Shown here piece after piece: positions 27,211 to 34,262 of a DNA stretch of 64,000 nucleotides. The DNA is from Streptomyces goshikiensis (GTDB taxonomy: Bacteria > Actinomycetota > Actinomycetes > Streptomycetales > Streptomycetaceae): assembly GCF_014650555.1 (NCBI RefSeq), contig NZ_BMVE01000001.1:868001-932000 (forward strand), written 5' to 3'. The position numbers and the translations under genes were made by a program. The notes under the pieces are model-generated. The model did not search any database, was not told the origin of the DNA, and saw only the letters and a list, made by a program, of their open reading frames with translations. The stretch's first letter is position 1. Each line of letters begins with the position of its first letter.

Positions 27211-28551
27211 ATGACTGAGCAGGGGGACCGCTGGACGGCGGAACAGGTACTGGCTCTGGCTCCTGACGATGCGTCACGCAAGGCGGGAGGCAGGCTCGGC
27301 GGGGCGGGCCCGTGGTCGCAGACCGGAGGTTCCGCTTCCGGATCTGTGTGGGGGTGGTGCAAGGGCAGCGGCAGCACGCCGTACCGGACGGTCGTGGATC
27401 TGACGGGCCCTGCGTACAAGTGCTCCTGCCCGAGCCGGAAGTTCCCGTGCAAGCACGCGCTGGGGCTGCTGTTGCTCTGGGCGGCGGAGGGTCTGGGAGA
27501 GCCCGCCGAGGCGCCGGACTGGGCCTCGCAATGGCTCGCCGAGCGGGCGGCGAAGGCCGCGCGCCCGGCCGCCGGAGCGGCCAAGCCGGTGGACGAGGAG
27601 GCCGCCCGGCGCCGGACCGAGCGGCGGGCGGCCCGGGTCGGCGCGGGCGTCACCGAGCTGGAACAGCGGCTCGCGGATCTGCTGCGCGGCGGCCTCGCCG
27701 GCCAGGAGCAGACGGGTTACGCGGGCTGGGAGGAGACGGCCGCCCGGATGGTCGACGCCCAGGCGCCCGGACTGGCCGCGCGGGTGCGGGAGTTGGGGAC
27801 GATACCCAGTTGCGGCCCCGGCTGGCCCGCCCGGATGCTGGAGGAGGCCGCGCTGCTGCACCTGCTGGACCGGGCCTGGCTGGGGGTGTCGGCGCTGCCG
27901 GAACCGCTGGCCGCGACCGTCCGCAGCCGGGTCGGGATACCGGGTGCCTCCGGGGAGGGGGAGGCGGTACGGGACCACTGGCTGGTCCTGTCCCAGTACG
28001 ACTCGGTGTCCGCGGACGGCCGGCTCACCACCCGCCGGATATGGCTGCGCGGGCTGGGGAGCGGGCGCCCGGCCCTGGTGCTCGACTTCGGGCCGCCCGG
28101 GCGGCCGCCCGGGCTGGCCCTGCCGGTGGGGCTGGTGCTGGAGGCGGAGGCTCGCTTCCGGCCCGGGTCGGCGGGGCTCCGGGCGGATCTCGGGGAGCGC
28201 TTCGCGGCGGCGACGCCGTGCGCGCGGGCTCCTGCGGGGGTGAGCACGGAGGCCGCCCTGGAGGCGTACGGGGCGGCGCTGCGCGAGGACCCCTGGCTGG
28301 ATTCCTGGCCGGTGGTCCTGGGGCCGGTGGTCCCCGTACCGGGCGAGCTGGGCTGGCAACTGGCGGACGCGGAGGGGACGTCCGCCCTGCCGGTGGCCCT
28401 CACCGGGGCCCGTTCGAGATCCGGTCTGTGGCAGCTGGCCGCCCTGTCGGGCGGCGGTCCCGTCACGGTCTTCGGCGAGTGCGGCCATCGCGGCTTCACT
28501 CCGCTGACGGCCTGGCAGCCGGAGACGGCGGAGCCCGTGGCCCTGGTCTGA
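27211..28551 (+). CDS. SWIM zinc-finger family protein
   Basis: This 446-residue protein carries a complete SWIM motif C-x-C-xn-C-x-H in KCSCPSRKFPCKHALGL (about residues 70-86). This motif binds zinc and mediates DNA or protein contacts. The remainder is rich in Gly, Ala and Leu and has no recognised enzymatic motif. The ATG at 27211 is chosen over the longer frame, which runs antisense through the MoxR start. It is divergent from the MoxR operon and followed by the DUF5691 gene, a conserved arrangement. Confidence 0.85.
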   Translation: MTEQGDRWTAEQVLALAPDDASRKAGGRLGGAGPWSQTGGSASGSVWGWCKGSGSTPYRTVVDLTGPAYKCSCPSRKFPCKHALGLLLLWAAEGLGEPAEAPDWASQWLAERAAKAARPAAGAAKPVDEEAARRRTERRAARVGAGVTELEQRLADLLRGGLAGQEQTGYAGWEETAARMVDAQAPGLAARVRELGTIPSCGPGWPARMLEEAALLHLLDRAWLGVSALPEPLAATVRSRVGIPGASGEGEAVRDHWLVLSQYDSVSADGRLTTRRIWLRGLGSGRPALVLDFGPPGRPPGLALPVGLVLEAEARFRPGSAGLRADLGERFAAATPCARAPAGVSTEAALEAYGAALREDPWLDSWPVVLGPVVPVPGELGWQLADAEGTSALPVALTGARSRSGLWQLAALSGGGPVTVFGECGHRGFTPLTAWQPETAEPVALV

Positions 28552-28574
28552 CCGGCCGGGGGGCGGGCGCGGCG

Positions 28575-28656
28575 ACACGCAGGAAGCGCGGGACGCGGGG
28601 GCGTCCGGCGTGAGCACACGCGGTAAGCGCGGGGCGCGGGGGCGTCTCGCGTGAAC
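28575..28656. repeat. Direct repeat, two copies of about 41 bp
   Basis: Two copies with about 80% identity start at ACACGCAGGAAGCGCGGGAC (28575) and ACACGCGGTAAGCGCGGGGC (28616). A third remnant begins near 28657. They lie in the gap between the SWIM and DUF5691 genes. Confidence 0.55.
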
Positions 28657-28730
28657 AACACGAGCAAGCCGGGGGGCATGCATGAACGACAGCCACGCCA
28701 GCTGAACGCTGGTCGACACGGGGGCGAGAG

Positions 28731-28767
28731 CCGCTCCGGTCCCGCGGAGGGGGCGGGACCGGAGCGG
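28731..28767 (+). terminator. 15-bp hairpin upstream of the DUF5691 gene
   Basis: CCGCTCCGGTCCCGC (28731-28745) pairs perfectly with 28753-28767 around a 7-nt loop. It ends 30 bp before the ATG at 28798, so it is either a terminator of the SWIM gene or an attenuator/leader structure of the next gene. Confidence 0.55.
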
Positions 28768-28797
28768 GCGACACGGAAAGAAAGAGGGAGGGGTCCG

Positions 28798-30348
28798 ATG
28801 GAGACGCTGGGCGGGGATTGGGAGGAGCTGGTCGGTGCCGCGCTGCTGGGCACCGAGCGGCGGCAGGGCAGCCCGGAGGCGCTGCTGGACGCGGCGGCCG
28901 TGCAGACCGTGCGACGGCGGGCCGGGCTGCGGCCCGCCGAGGCGGGTCCGCGGCCCGAGCCCGCGCCCCGGGATCCGCGCCCGGTACCACCGGAGGCGGC
29001 CCGGCGGCGGCTCGCGCAGCTGCTGGCGGGCCGCTCCGCCGCGGCCGGCGGGGGCGGCCGGCGGGGCGGCGCCCCGGATCTGACGGAGCTGCTCCCGCAG
29101 TGGCTGGCCGCCGCCGGGCGCCACGGCTACCGGGCACCGGCGGCGCTGGTCCCGGCGCTGCTGGAGGCGGCCCGGGCGCGGACTGACCTGCGCCCGCAGG
29201 CGCTGGCCCTGGCCGGGGCGCGGGGGCTGTGGCTGGCCCGGCTGAACCCCGACTGGCGGTTCGCGCTGCGCGGCGGGCCGGGCGGCGCCGGCGCCTTGCC
29301 GGAGCTCACGGACGCGGCGGGGGTGGAGCGGCTGTGGCAGGAGGGCCTGTTCGCGGAGCGGGTGGCCCTCCTGGGTGCCGTACGGGCGCAGGAGCCGGCG
29401 GGGGCGACGCGGCTGCTGGCGACGACCTGGGCCACCGAACGGGCCGAGGACCGGCTGATGTTCCTCGATTCGCTGCGGGTCGGCTTGTCGGAGGGGGACG
29501 AGCCGTTCCTGGAGGCGGCGCTGGGTGACCGCAGCCGCAATGTCCGGGCGACGGCGGCCGAGCTGCTGTCCGCGCTGCCGGGGTCGGCCCTGGCGGGGCG
29601 GATGGCGGAGCGGGCGCTGGCCTGCGTGGGCCCGGAGGGGGTGGTCCCGCCGGCGGAGTGCGATGCGGGGATGCTGCGGGACGGGGTGGTGAAGCGGCCG
29701 CCCGCCGGGCGCGGGGAGCGGGCGTGGTGGCTGGGCCAGCTGGTGGAGGCGGCCCCGCTGTCCCGCTGGCGGGAGCGGTTCGGGGGGCTCGACCCCGCGG
29801 AGATACTGGCGCGGCCGACGGCGGAGGGCTGGGCGGAGGAACTCCATGCGGCGTGGTGCCGGGCGGCGGTCCGCCAGCGCGACCCAGAATGGTCGAAGGC
29901 CCTGCTCGGCTCGGCCGCGGCGCCGCCGGCGGCGGGACCGGGGACGGCGTCGATAGCGGAGCGGGCGAAGCTGCTGTCGGTCCTGCCCGAGGGGGAACGG
30001 GCCGCGTGGGTCGCGGAGTTCGTGCGGGCGCACGGGCTGTCGGAGGCGTTCCAGCTGCTCGGGGTGTGCGGAGTGCCGTGGGAGGGGGTGCTGGGCCGGG
30101 CCGTCGTCGACGCGCTCGACGCGGCGCGGGATGCGGGGAGCTACCCGTGGAGCTTCAGCGGGGTGATGGGCCTGGCGGAGCGCTGCCTGGACCCTGCGGT
30201 GGCGGGTGCGCTGGCGGAGGCCGACGCGGACGCCGACGCCGATGCCGATGCGGGAGCCGGGGCGTACTGGGCCGAGGCGTTCCAGCGGCTGTCGGCCACG
30301 CTCCGGCTACGCGCGACCATGCTCACGGAACTGACCCCGCCGCCCTGA
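28798..30348 (+). CDS. DUF5691 family protein
   Basis: This 516-residue Ala/Arg/Leu-rich helical protein begins METLGGDWEELVGAALLGTERR, a hallmark of the DUF5691 family found next to SWIM, VWA and MoxR genes. Segments such as EDRLMFLDSLRVGLSEGDEP and DRSRNVRATAAELLSALPGS suggest HEAT-like helical repeats. Near the C-terminus is an acidic ADADADADAD run encoded by GAC/GCC repeats. The ATG at 28798 has a GGGAGGGG ribosome-binding site. Upstream in-frame ATGs lie within repeats and the hairpin. No enzymatic activity is known. Confidence 0.8.
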   Translation: METLGGDWEELVGAALLGTERRQGSPEALLDAAAVQTVRRRAGLRPAEAGPRPEPAPRDPRPVPPEAARRRLAQLLAGRSAAAGGGGRRGGAPDLTELLPQWLAAAGRHGYRAPAALVPALLEAARARTDLRPQALALAGARGLWLARLNPDWRFALRGGPGGAGALPELTDAAGVERLWQEGLFAERVALLGAVRAQEPAGATRLLATTWATERAEDRLMFLDSLRVGLSEGDEPFLEAALGDRSRNVRATAAELLSALPGSALAGRMAERALACVGPEGVVPPAECDAGMLRDGVVKRPPAGRGERAWWLGQLVEAAPLSRWRERFGGLDPAEILARPTAEGWAEELHAAWCRAAVRQRDPEWSKALLGSAAAPPAAGPGTASIAERAKLLSVLPEGERAAWVAEFVRAHGLSEAFQLLGVCGVPWEGVLGRAVVDALDAARDAGSYPWSFSGVMGLAERCLDPAVAGALAEADADADADADAGAGAYWAEAFQRLSATLRLRATMLTELTPPP

Positions 30349-30371
30349 CCCGCGCCCGGACCCCGCCGGTG

Positions 30372-30605
30372 CCTGACCCCGCGTCCAGGCCCGCGCCCGA
30401 AGCCCGCCAGCCCGACCCCGCGTCCGGACCCGCGTCCGGAGCCCGTCGGCCTGACCCTGCGTCCTGACCTGCGTTCAGAGCCCGCCGGCCTGACCCTGCG
30501 TCCTGACCTGTGTCCAGAGCCCGCCAGCCTGACTCTGGGTCCGAGCCCGCGTCCGGAGCCCGTCGGCCTGACACAGCGTCCTGACCTGCGTTCGGAGGCC
30601 GTCGG
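30372..30605. repeat. Tandem array of six 39-bp units
   Basis: Units begin at 30372, 30411, 30450, 30489, 30528 and 30567, each starting CCTGAC (or CCCGAC) and ending GCCCG(C/T)C(A/G)G or a close variant. A truncated seventh follows. It starts 24 bp after the DUF5691 stop. Thirty-nine bp is 13 codons, so frames stay open through it on both strands, but composition and lack of a ribosome-binding site argue against translation. Confidence 0.8.
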
Positions 30606-30685
30606 CCTGACGCGTGTCCGGAGCGCGCTGCGCGAAGTTCTTCTCCCCGCCCCGCCCTTCCACCGTTCCCCGGCGCCGCCGGACG

Positions 30686-30890
30686 GCGCCTCAATCGCCG
30701 GCGAGGCTGGAATTTTCGTCCTCCCCCGCTGCGCCGGGCGGCACGTCGAAGGCCTGCGAGGCTGGGTTTTCAGCCTTCCCCGCTGCGCCGGGCGGCGCGT
30801 CGAACGCTGGCGAGGCTGGGGTTTCAGCCTTCCCGGCGGCGCGTCGAAGGCCGGCGGGGCTGGAATCAGCCTCGCCGGTGATTGAGGCGC
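30686..30890. repeat. Inverted-repeat-bounded element with internal direct repeats
   Basis: 24-nt arms at 30686-30709 and 30867-30890 are inverted repeats with one mismatch (GCGCCTCAATC...GAGGCTG). Between them two copies of a ~54-bp unit beginning CCCCGCTGCGCCGGGCGGC (30724 and 30778) and a truncated third occur. Words are related to the dispersed CCTCAAACGCCGG repeat family. No coding sequence is seen. Confidence 0.6.
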
Positions 30891-30930
30891 GGGGGGTCGG
30901 GGCCGGACCCGGCAAACGGTGCCGCTGGGG

Positions 30931-31332
30931 CTACTGGCGGACGTGGGTGTTGACCCAGTCGACGATGGAGGTCGTCGTCGCGCCCGGGGTGAAGATCTCG
31001 GCGACGCCCTTCGCCTTGAGGGGGGCGATGTCGTCCTCCGGGATGATGCCGCCGCCGAAGACCTTGATGTCCTCCGCGTCGCGCTCCTTCAGGAGTTCCA
31101 GCACCCGCACGAACAGCGTGTTGTGCGCGCCCGAGAGGATCGAGAGGCCGATCGCGTCGGCGTCTTCCTGGATCGCGGTGTCGACGATCTGTTCGGGCGT
31201 CTGGTGGAGGCCGGTGTAGATGACCTCCATGCCCGCGTCCCGCAGGGCACGCGCGATGACCTTGGCACCGCGGTCGTGGCCGTCGAGACCCGGCTTGGCC
31301 ACCACCACACGGATCGGACCGGTCACACCCAT
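30931..31332 (-). CDS. icmB: Cobalamin-binding small subunit of an acyl-CoA mutase (IcmB-like)
   Basis: This 133-residue protein is a stand-alone B12-binding domain with the signature D-x-H-x-x-G in [17 protein letters not shown] and [11 protein letters not shown]. Length and sequence fit the small subunit of isobutyryl-CoA mutase, which pairs with a large subunit encoded elsewhere to interconvert isobutyryl- and n-butyryl-CoA. A methylmalonyl-CoA mutase-type partner is also possible. The ATG at 31332 has a GGAGGC ribosome-binding site. The frame upstream to 31530 is rejected as non-coding. Confidence 0.82.
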   Translation of the reverse strand: MGVTGPIRVVVAKPGLDGHDRGAKVIARALRDAGMEVIYTGLHQTPEQIVDTAIQEDADAIGLSILSGAHNTLFVRVLELLKERDAEDIKVFGGGIIPEDDIAPLKAKGVAEIFTPGATTTSIVDWVNTHVRQ

Positions 31333-31610
31333 CGCACTGCCTCCCGAGTGAACGAACGTTAAGTACAGCATCGCGCACGCCACCGTTTCGCGGTCAACCA
31401 CGAGGGGGAAATCACACGTGGGACGCCATTGATTCACCGCGACTGATTCACCAGGGGAGCCGCACCGAGCCGCAACCGGGTCGCCCCGCCACCGCGCCGC
31501 CAGCCGCACGGCACGGGGGCGGGGCCACATTCACATCTGCGGTGAACACGGCAGCGGGCGGTCGACCGGCGCGTACCCAAGAGGCTCAAGAGGCTCAGGG
31601 GAGGCCGTCG

Positions 31611-32426
31611 ATGGGTCTGTCGATCACGCCGTTGTCCGTTCCGCCGGCCGGGCCGCCCTCGGGGGCCGCCCTGCGGGCCGCCGTACTGGAGGCGCTCGTA
31701 CTCGCCGGGCACATGCTCCTCTATCCCACCGGCGTACTGAACGAGCGCCCGCCCGCCGGCCCGGCCGGGCCCCGGCCGCCGGTGCTGCTGCTGCACGGGT
31801 TCACCGACAACCGCTCCGTCTTCGTCCTGCTGCGCCGGGCGCTCGGCGCGGACGGCCGGCGCCGGGTGGAGTCGTACAACTACTCCCTCCTGACGCGCGA
31901 CCTGCGCGTCACGGCCCGGCTCCTCGCCCGCCGCGTCGAGGAGCTGTGCGAGCGCACCGGGCAGGACCGGGTGGACCTGGTCGGCCACAGCCTGGGCGGG
32001 CTGGTCGGGCGTTACTACGTCCAGCGGCTCGGCGGGGACGCGCGCGTCCGCACGCTCGTCACGCTCGGCACCCCGCACTCCGGGACCCGCGTCGCCCCCT
32101 TCATGGACGCCCACCCGCTGGTCCGGCAGATGCGCCCGGACTCGGAGGTGATGGCCGAGCTCCGCGCGCCCGCGCCCGGGTGCCGGACCCGGTGCGTCGC
32201 GTTCTGGAGCGAATTCGACGCGATCATGGCGCCCACCGGGACGGCGCGCATCGAACATCCGGATCTGCACACCGAGAACGTGCAGGTCACCGGTATCGGG
32301 CACCTCGCCCTTCCCGCGCACCCCGCGGTGATCGCGGCGATCCGCCGGGCCCTCGACGGACGCCCCGGAGAGCTCGGTGAACTGTCGGTTCCGCAGGTCG
32401 GCGGCTGGTCGTCCGAGTCCGCCTGA
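31611..32426 (+). CDS. Alpha/beta-hydrolase, triacylglycerol lipase-like
   Basis: The protein has 271 residues. The oxyanion-side motif LLLHGFTDNRSVF and the nucleophile elbow GHSLGG (Ser in VDLVGHSLGGLVGRYYV) mark it as an alpha/beta hydrolase of the EstA/LipB type. Candidate catalytic Asp and His lie in FWSEFDAIM and TGIGHLALP. A hydrophobic segment near residues 25-40 (AVLEALVLAGHMLLYP) may be a membrane anchor. The ATG at 31611 replaces a longer start at 31542 with no better ribosome-binding site. The substrate is unknown. Confidence 0.8.
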   Translation: MGLSITPLSVPPAGPPSGAALRAAVLEALVLAGHMLLYPTGVLNERPPAGPAGPRPPVLLLHGFTDNRSVFVLLRRALGADGRRRVESYNYSLLTRDLRVTARLLARRVEELCERTGQDRVDLVGHSLGGLVGRYYVQRLGGDARVRTLVTLGTPHSGTRVAPFMDAHPLVRQMRPDSEVMAELRAPAPGCRTRCVAFWSEFDAIMAPTGTARIEHPDLHTENVQVTGIGHLALPAHPAVIAAIRRALDGRPGELGELSVPQVGGWSSESA

Positions 32427-32656
32427 CCCGGCCCACAGAACCCAAAAAAAGTCGAACGGATTTCGAACTCAAGGCCAAGGCTCAGTGTTTCGGCGACCGA
32501 AAGGCGGCCGAATGCCCGGTTCTCACGAGGAGGGACCCCGCCGAAGATTGTCGTCGCACGTAACCGGCGGGTACAGTCACGCCACTGCTCTCCTCCGGGG
32601 AACCTCCCATTCCCCGGCCACCCAGGCCCCCCACCGCCGAGGCGAAAGAGAAGTTG
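32427..32656 (+). promoter_or_regulatory. Long 5' leader of the M23 peptidase gene, possible structured RNA
   Basis: This 230-bp non-coding gap contains an AAAAAAA run, a clean hairpin TTTCGG-cga-CCGAAA (about 32489), and the words GGCCGAATGCCCGG and GTAACCGGCGGGTAC. These faintly recall parts of the c-di-AMP (ydaO) riboswitch often placed before Streptomyces cell-wall hydrolase genes. Several core ydaO segments are absent, so I make no riboswitch call. Confidence 0.3.
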
Positions 32657-34195
32657 GTGAACGACCGCCCATCGTCGGGCCAGTACCCCGATCTGGGGTA
32701 TGACGGCCTTTCCACCACCACTTTCGCTGGTGACACCGGCTACGTTTCCTATGAAACGCAGGGCCAGGGGTACAACTACGCGTACAACTCCTACGAGACC
32801 GGCGCGTACGACACCACCGCCTGGACCACGCAGGACAGTTACCCGCAGCAGGACGCGTACCTCTCCACCATCCCGAGCCAGGGCGTCACCGCCGACGGCA
32901 CCGGGCTGGGGGTACCTCCCGGCGGTGGCTGGGAGACGGACACGAGCGCCTGGACCGTGGCGAACGAGGCCAACGCGCAGTACCCGTCGGCCGGTTTCGG
33001 CTACGACACCTCCGGCGAGCAGACCGGGCACTGGGCGATGCCGGGCTACGGCACCACCGCCGCCGAGACCGGCGCCTACGACGCCACCACCTGGAACACC
33101 GTCGTCCAGGAAGAGGCCCCGCAGCAGCCGCAGCCCGAGGCCGCCGCCTACTCCTACGGGGAGTACCAGGAGTACCAGCAGGCGCCGTACGAGTACGCCG
33201 CGCCCGAGGCCGAGTTCGTCCCGGAACCCGAGTTCGTCCCGGAACCCGAGACCGAGATCGAGGCCGAGACCGGGCTCAAGAACGAGTTCGAGCCCGAGCC
33301 CGAGTTCGACTTCGACACCGACTTCGAGTTCGATCCCGCCGCCGTGCACGATCTGCCCACCCAGGCCATGCCGGTCACCACCGGCCCCGCGCCCGCGCCG
33401 AGCACCGAGTCGCGCGCCGCGCGCCGCGCCGGCGCCGCCAAGAGCGCGAACAGCCGCCGCCGCACCCCGGCGAAGCGTTCCGCCCTGCTGACCGTCGCCG
33501 TGCCCTCCGTCTGCGTCATGGGCGTCGCCGGAGTCGCCGCCGCGTCCGTCGGCGGGCTCACCGACACCGGCGGCAAGACCGGCGAAGAGGTCACCACCCT
33601 CGCCGCGCCCGACCCGGCCTCGGTCAAGCCGGTCGCCGCGAACAGCAAGCTCGACACCCAGCTGGCGGCGCTCAGCGCCGACGCGGGCGACTTCGCGGAC
33701 CGCGCGAGCCGCACGCAGGAGCGCATCGACCTCCACCAGCGCCAGGAAGACGAGAAGAAGCGGAAGGCGGAGGAGGCGGCGGCCAAGGAAGCGGCCCGCC
33801 CCAAGTTCGCGATCCCCGTCGCCCAGCACGGCCTGAGCGCCACCTTCGGACAGGCCGGCGGCATGTGGATGTCGGTGCACACCGGCATCGACTTCCCGGT
33901 CGGCTACGGAACCCCGGTCATGGCCGCCACCGACGGCACCGTGCGCACCCAGTGGAACAGCGCCTACGGGAACATGGCCATAGTGACCTCCCCCGACGGC
34001 ACCGAGACCTGGTACTGCCACCTGAGCAGCACCAAGATCCGGTCCGGCAAGGTCAAGGCCGGTGACGTCATCGCGTACTCCGGCAACTCGGGCAACTCCA
34101 CCGGCCCGCACCTCCACTTCGAGGTACGGCCCGGCGGCGGCGCGGCGATCGACCCCCTGCCGTGGCTGCGCAGCCACGACCTGGACCCGAACTGA
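32657..34195 (+). CDS. Membrane-anchored M23 metallopeptidase
   Basis: The product has 512 residues. The long N-terminal part is Tyr/Gly/Thr-rich, followed by an acidic EPEFVPEPE stretch. A single helix (LLTVAVPSVCVMGVAGVAAASV, about residue 275-300) anchors it, then a coiled coil (about 335-375) and a C-terminal LytM/M23 domain follow. Zinc ligands are in HTGIDFPVG and GPHLHFEVR. M23 enzymes cut peptidoglycan cross-bridges. The start is GTG 32657, or TTG 32654, with GAGAAG close upstream. The large cytoplasmic tail is atypical for a hydrolase and suggests regulation from inside. Confidence 0.85.
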   Translation: MNDRPSSGQYPDLGYDGLSTTTFAGDTGYVSYETQGQGYNYAYNSYETGAYDTTAWTTQDSYPQQDAYLSTIPSQGVTADGTGLGVPPGGGWETDTSAWTVANEANAQYPSAGFGYDTSGEQTGHWAMPGYGTTAAETGAYDATTWNTVVQEEAPQQPQPEAAAYSYGEYQEYQQAPYEYAAPEAEFVPEPEFVPEPETEIEAETGLKNEFEPEPEFDFDTDFEFDPAAVHDLPTQAMPVTTGPAPAPSTESRAARRAGAAKSANSRRRTPAKRSALLTVAVPSVCVMGVAGVAAASVGGLTDTGGKTGEEVTTLAAPDPASVKPVAANSKLDTQLAALSADAGDFADRASRTQERIDLHQRQEDEKKRKAEEAAAKEAARPKFAIPVAQHGLSATFGQAGGMWMSVHTGIDFPVGYGTPVMAATDGTVRTQWNSAYGNMAIVTSPDGTETWYCHLSSTKIRSGKVKAGDVIAYSGNSGNSTGPHLHFEVRPGGGAAIDPLPWLRSHDLDPN

Positions 34196-34262
34196 CCGAC
34201 GCGGGCGCGGGCGCGGGCACATGCCCCCGCCCGGGGCCCCGCCCGGGGCCCGGCCCCCGCAC

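Noticed and set aside
30372-30605. CRISPR array
   Set aside because: The units are contiguous imperfect tandem repeats without unique spacers, and no cas genes occur nearby.
30323-30694. Minus-strand frame encoding a 13-residue repeat protein
   Set aside because: It is the translation of the 39-bp tandem array. No ribosome-binding site or sensible start was found, and a neutral repeat with a length divisible by three explains the open frame.
32427-32656. c-di-AMP (ydaO) riboswitch before the M23 gene
   Set aside because: Only scattered words match. The central conserved segments and paired helices are missing, so no riboswitch is claimed.
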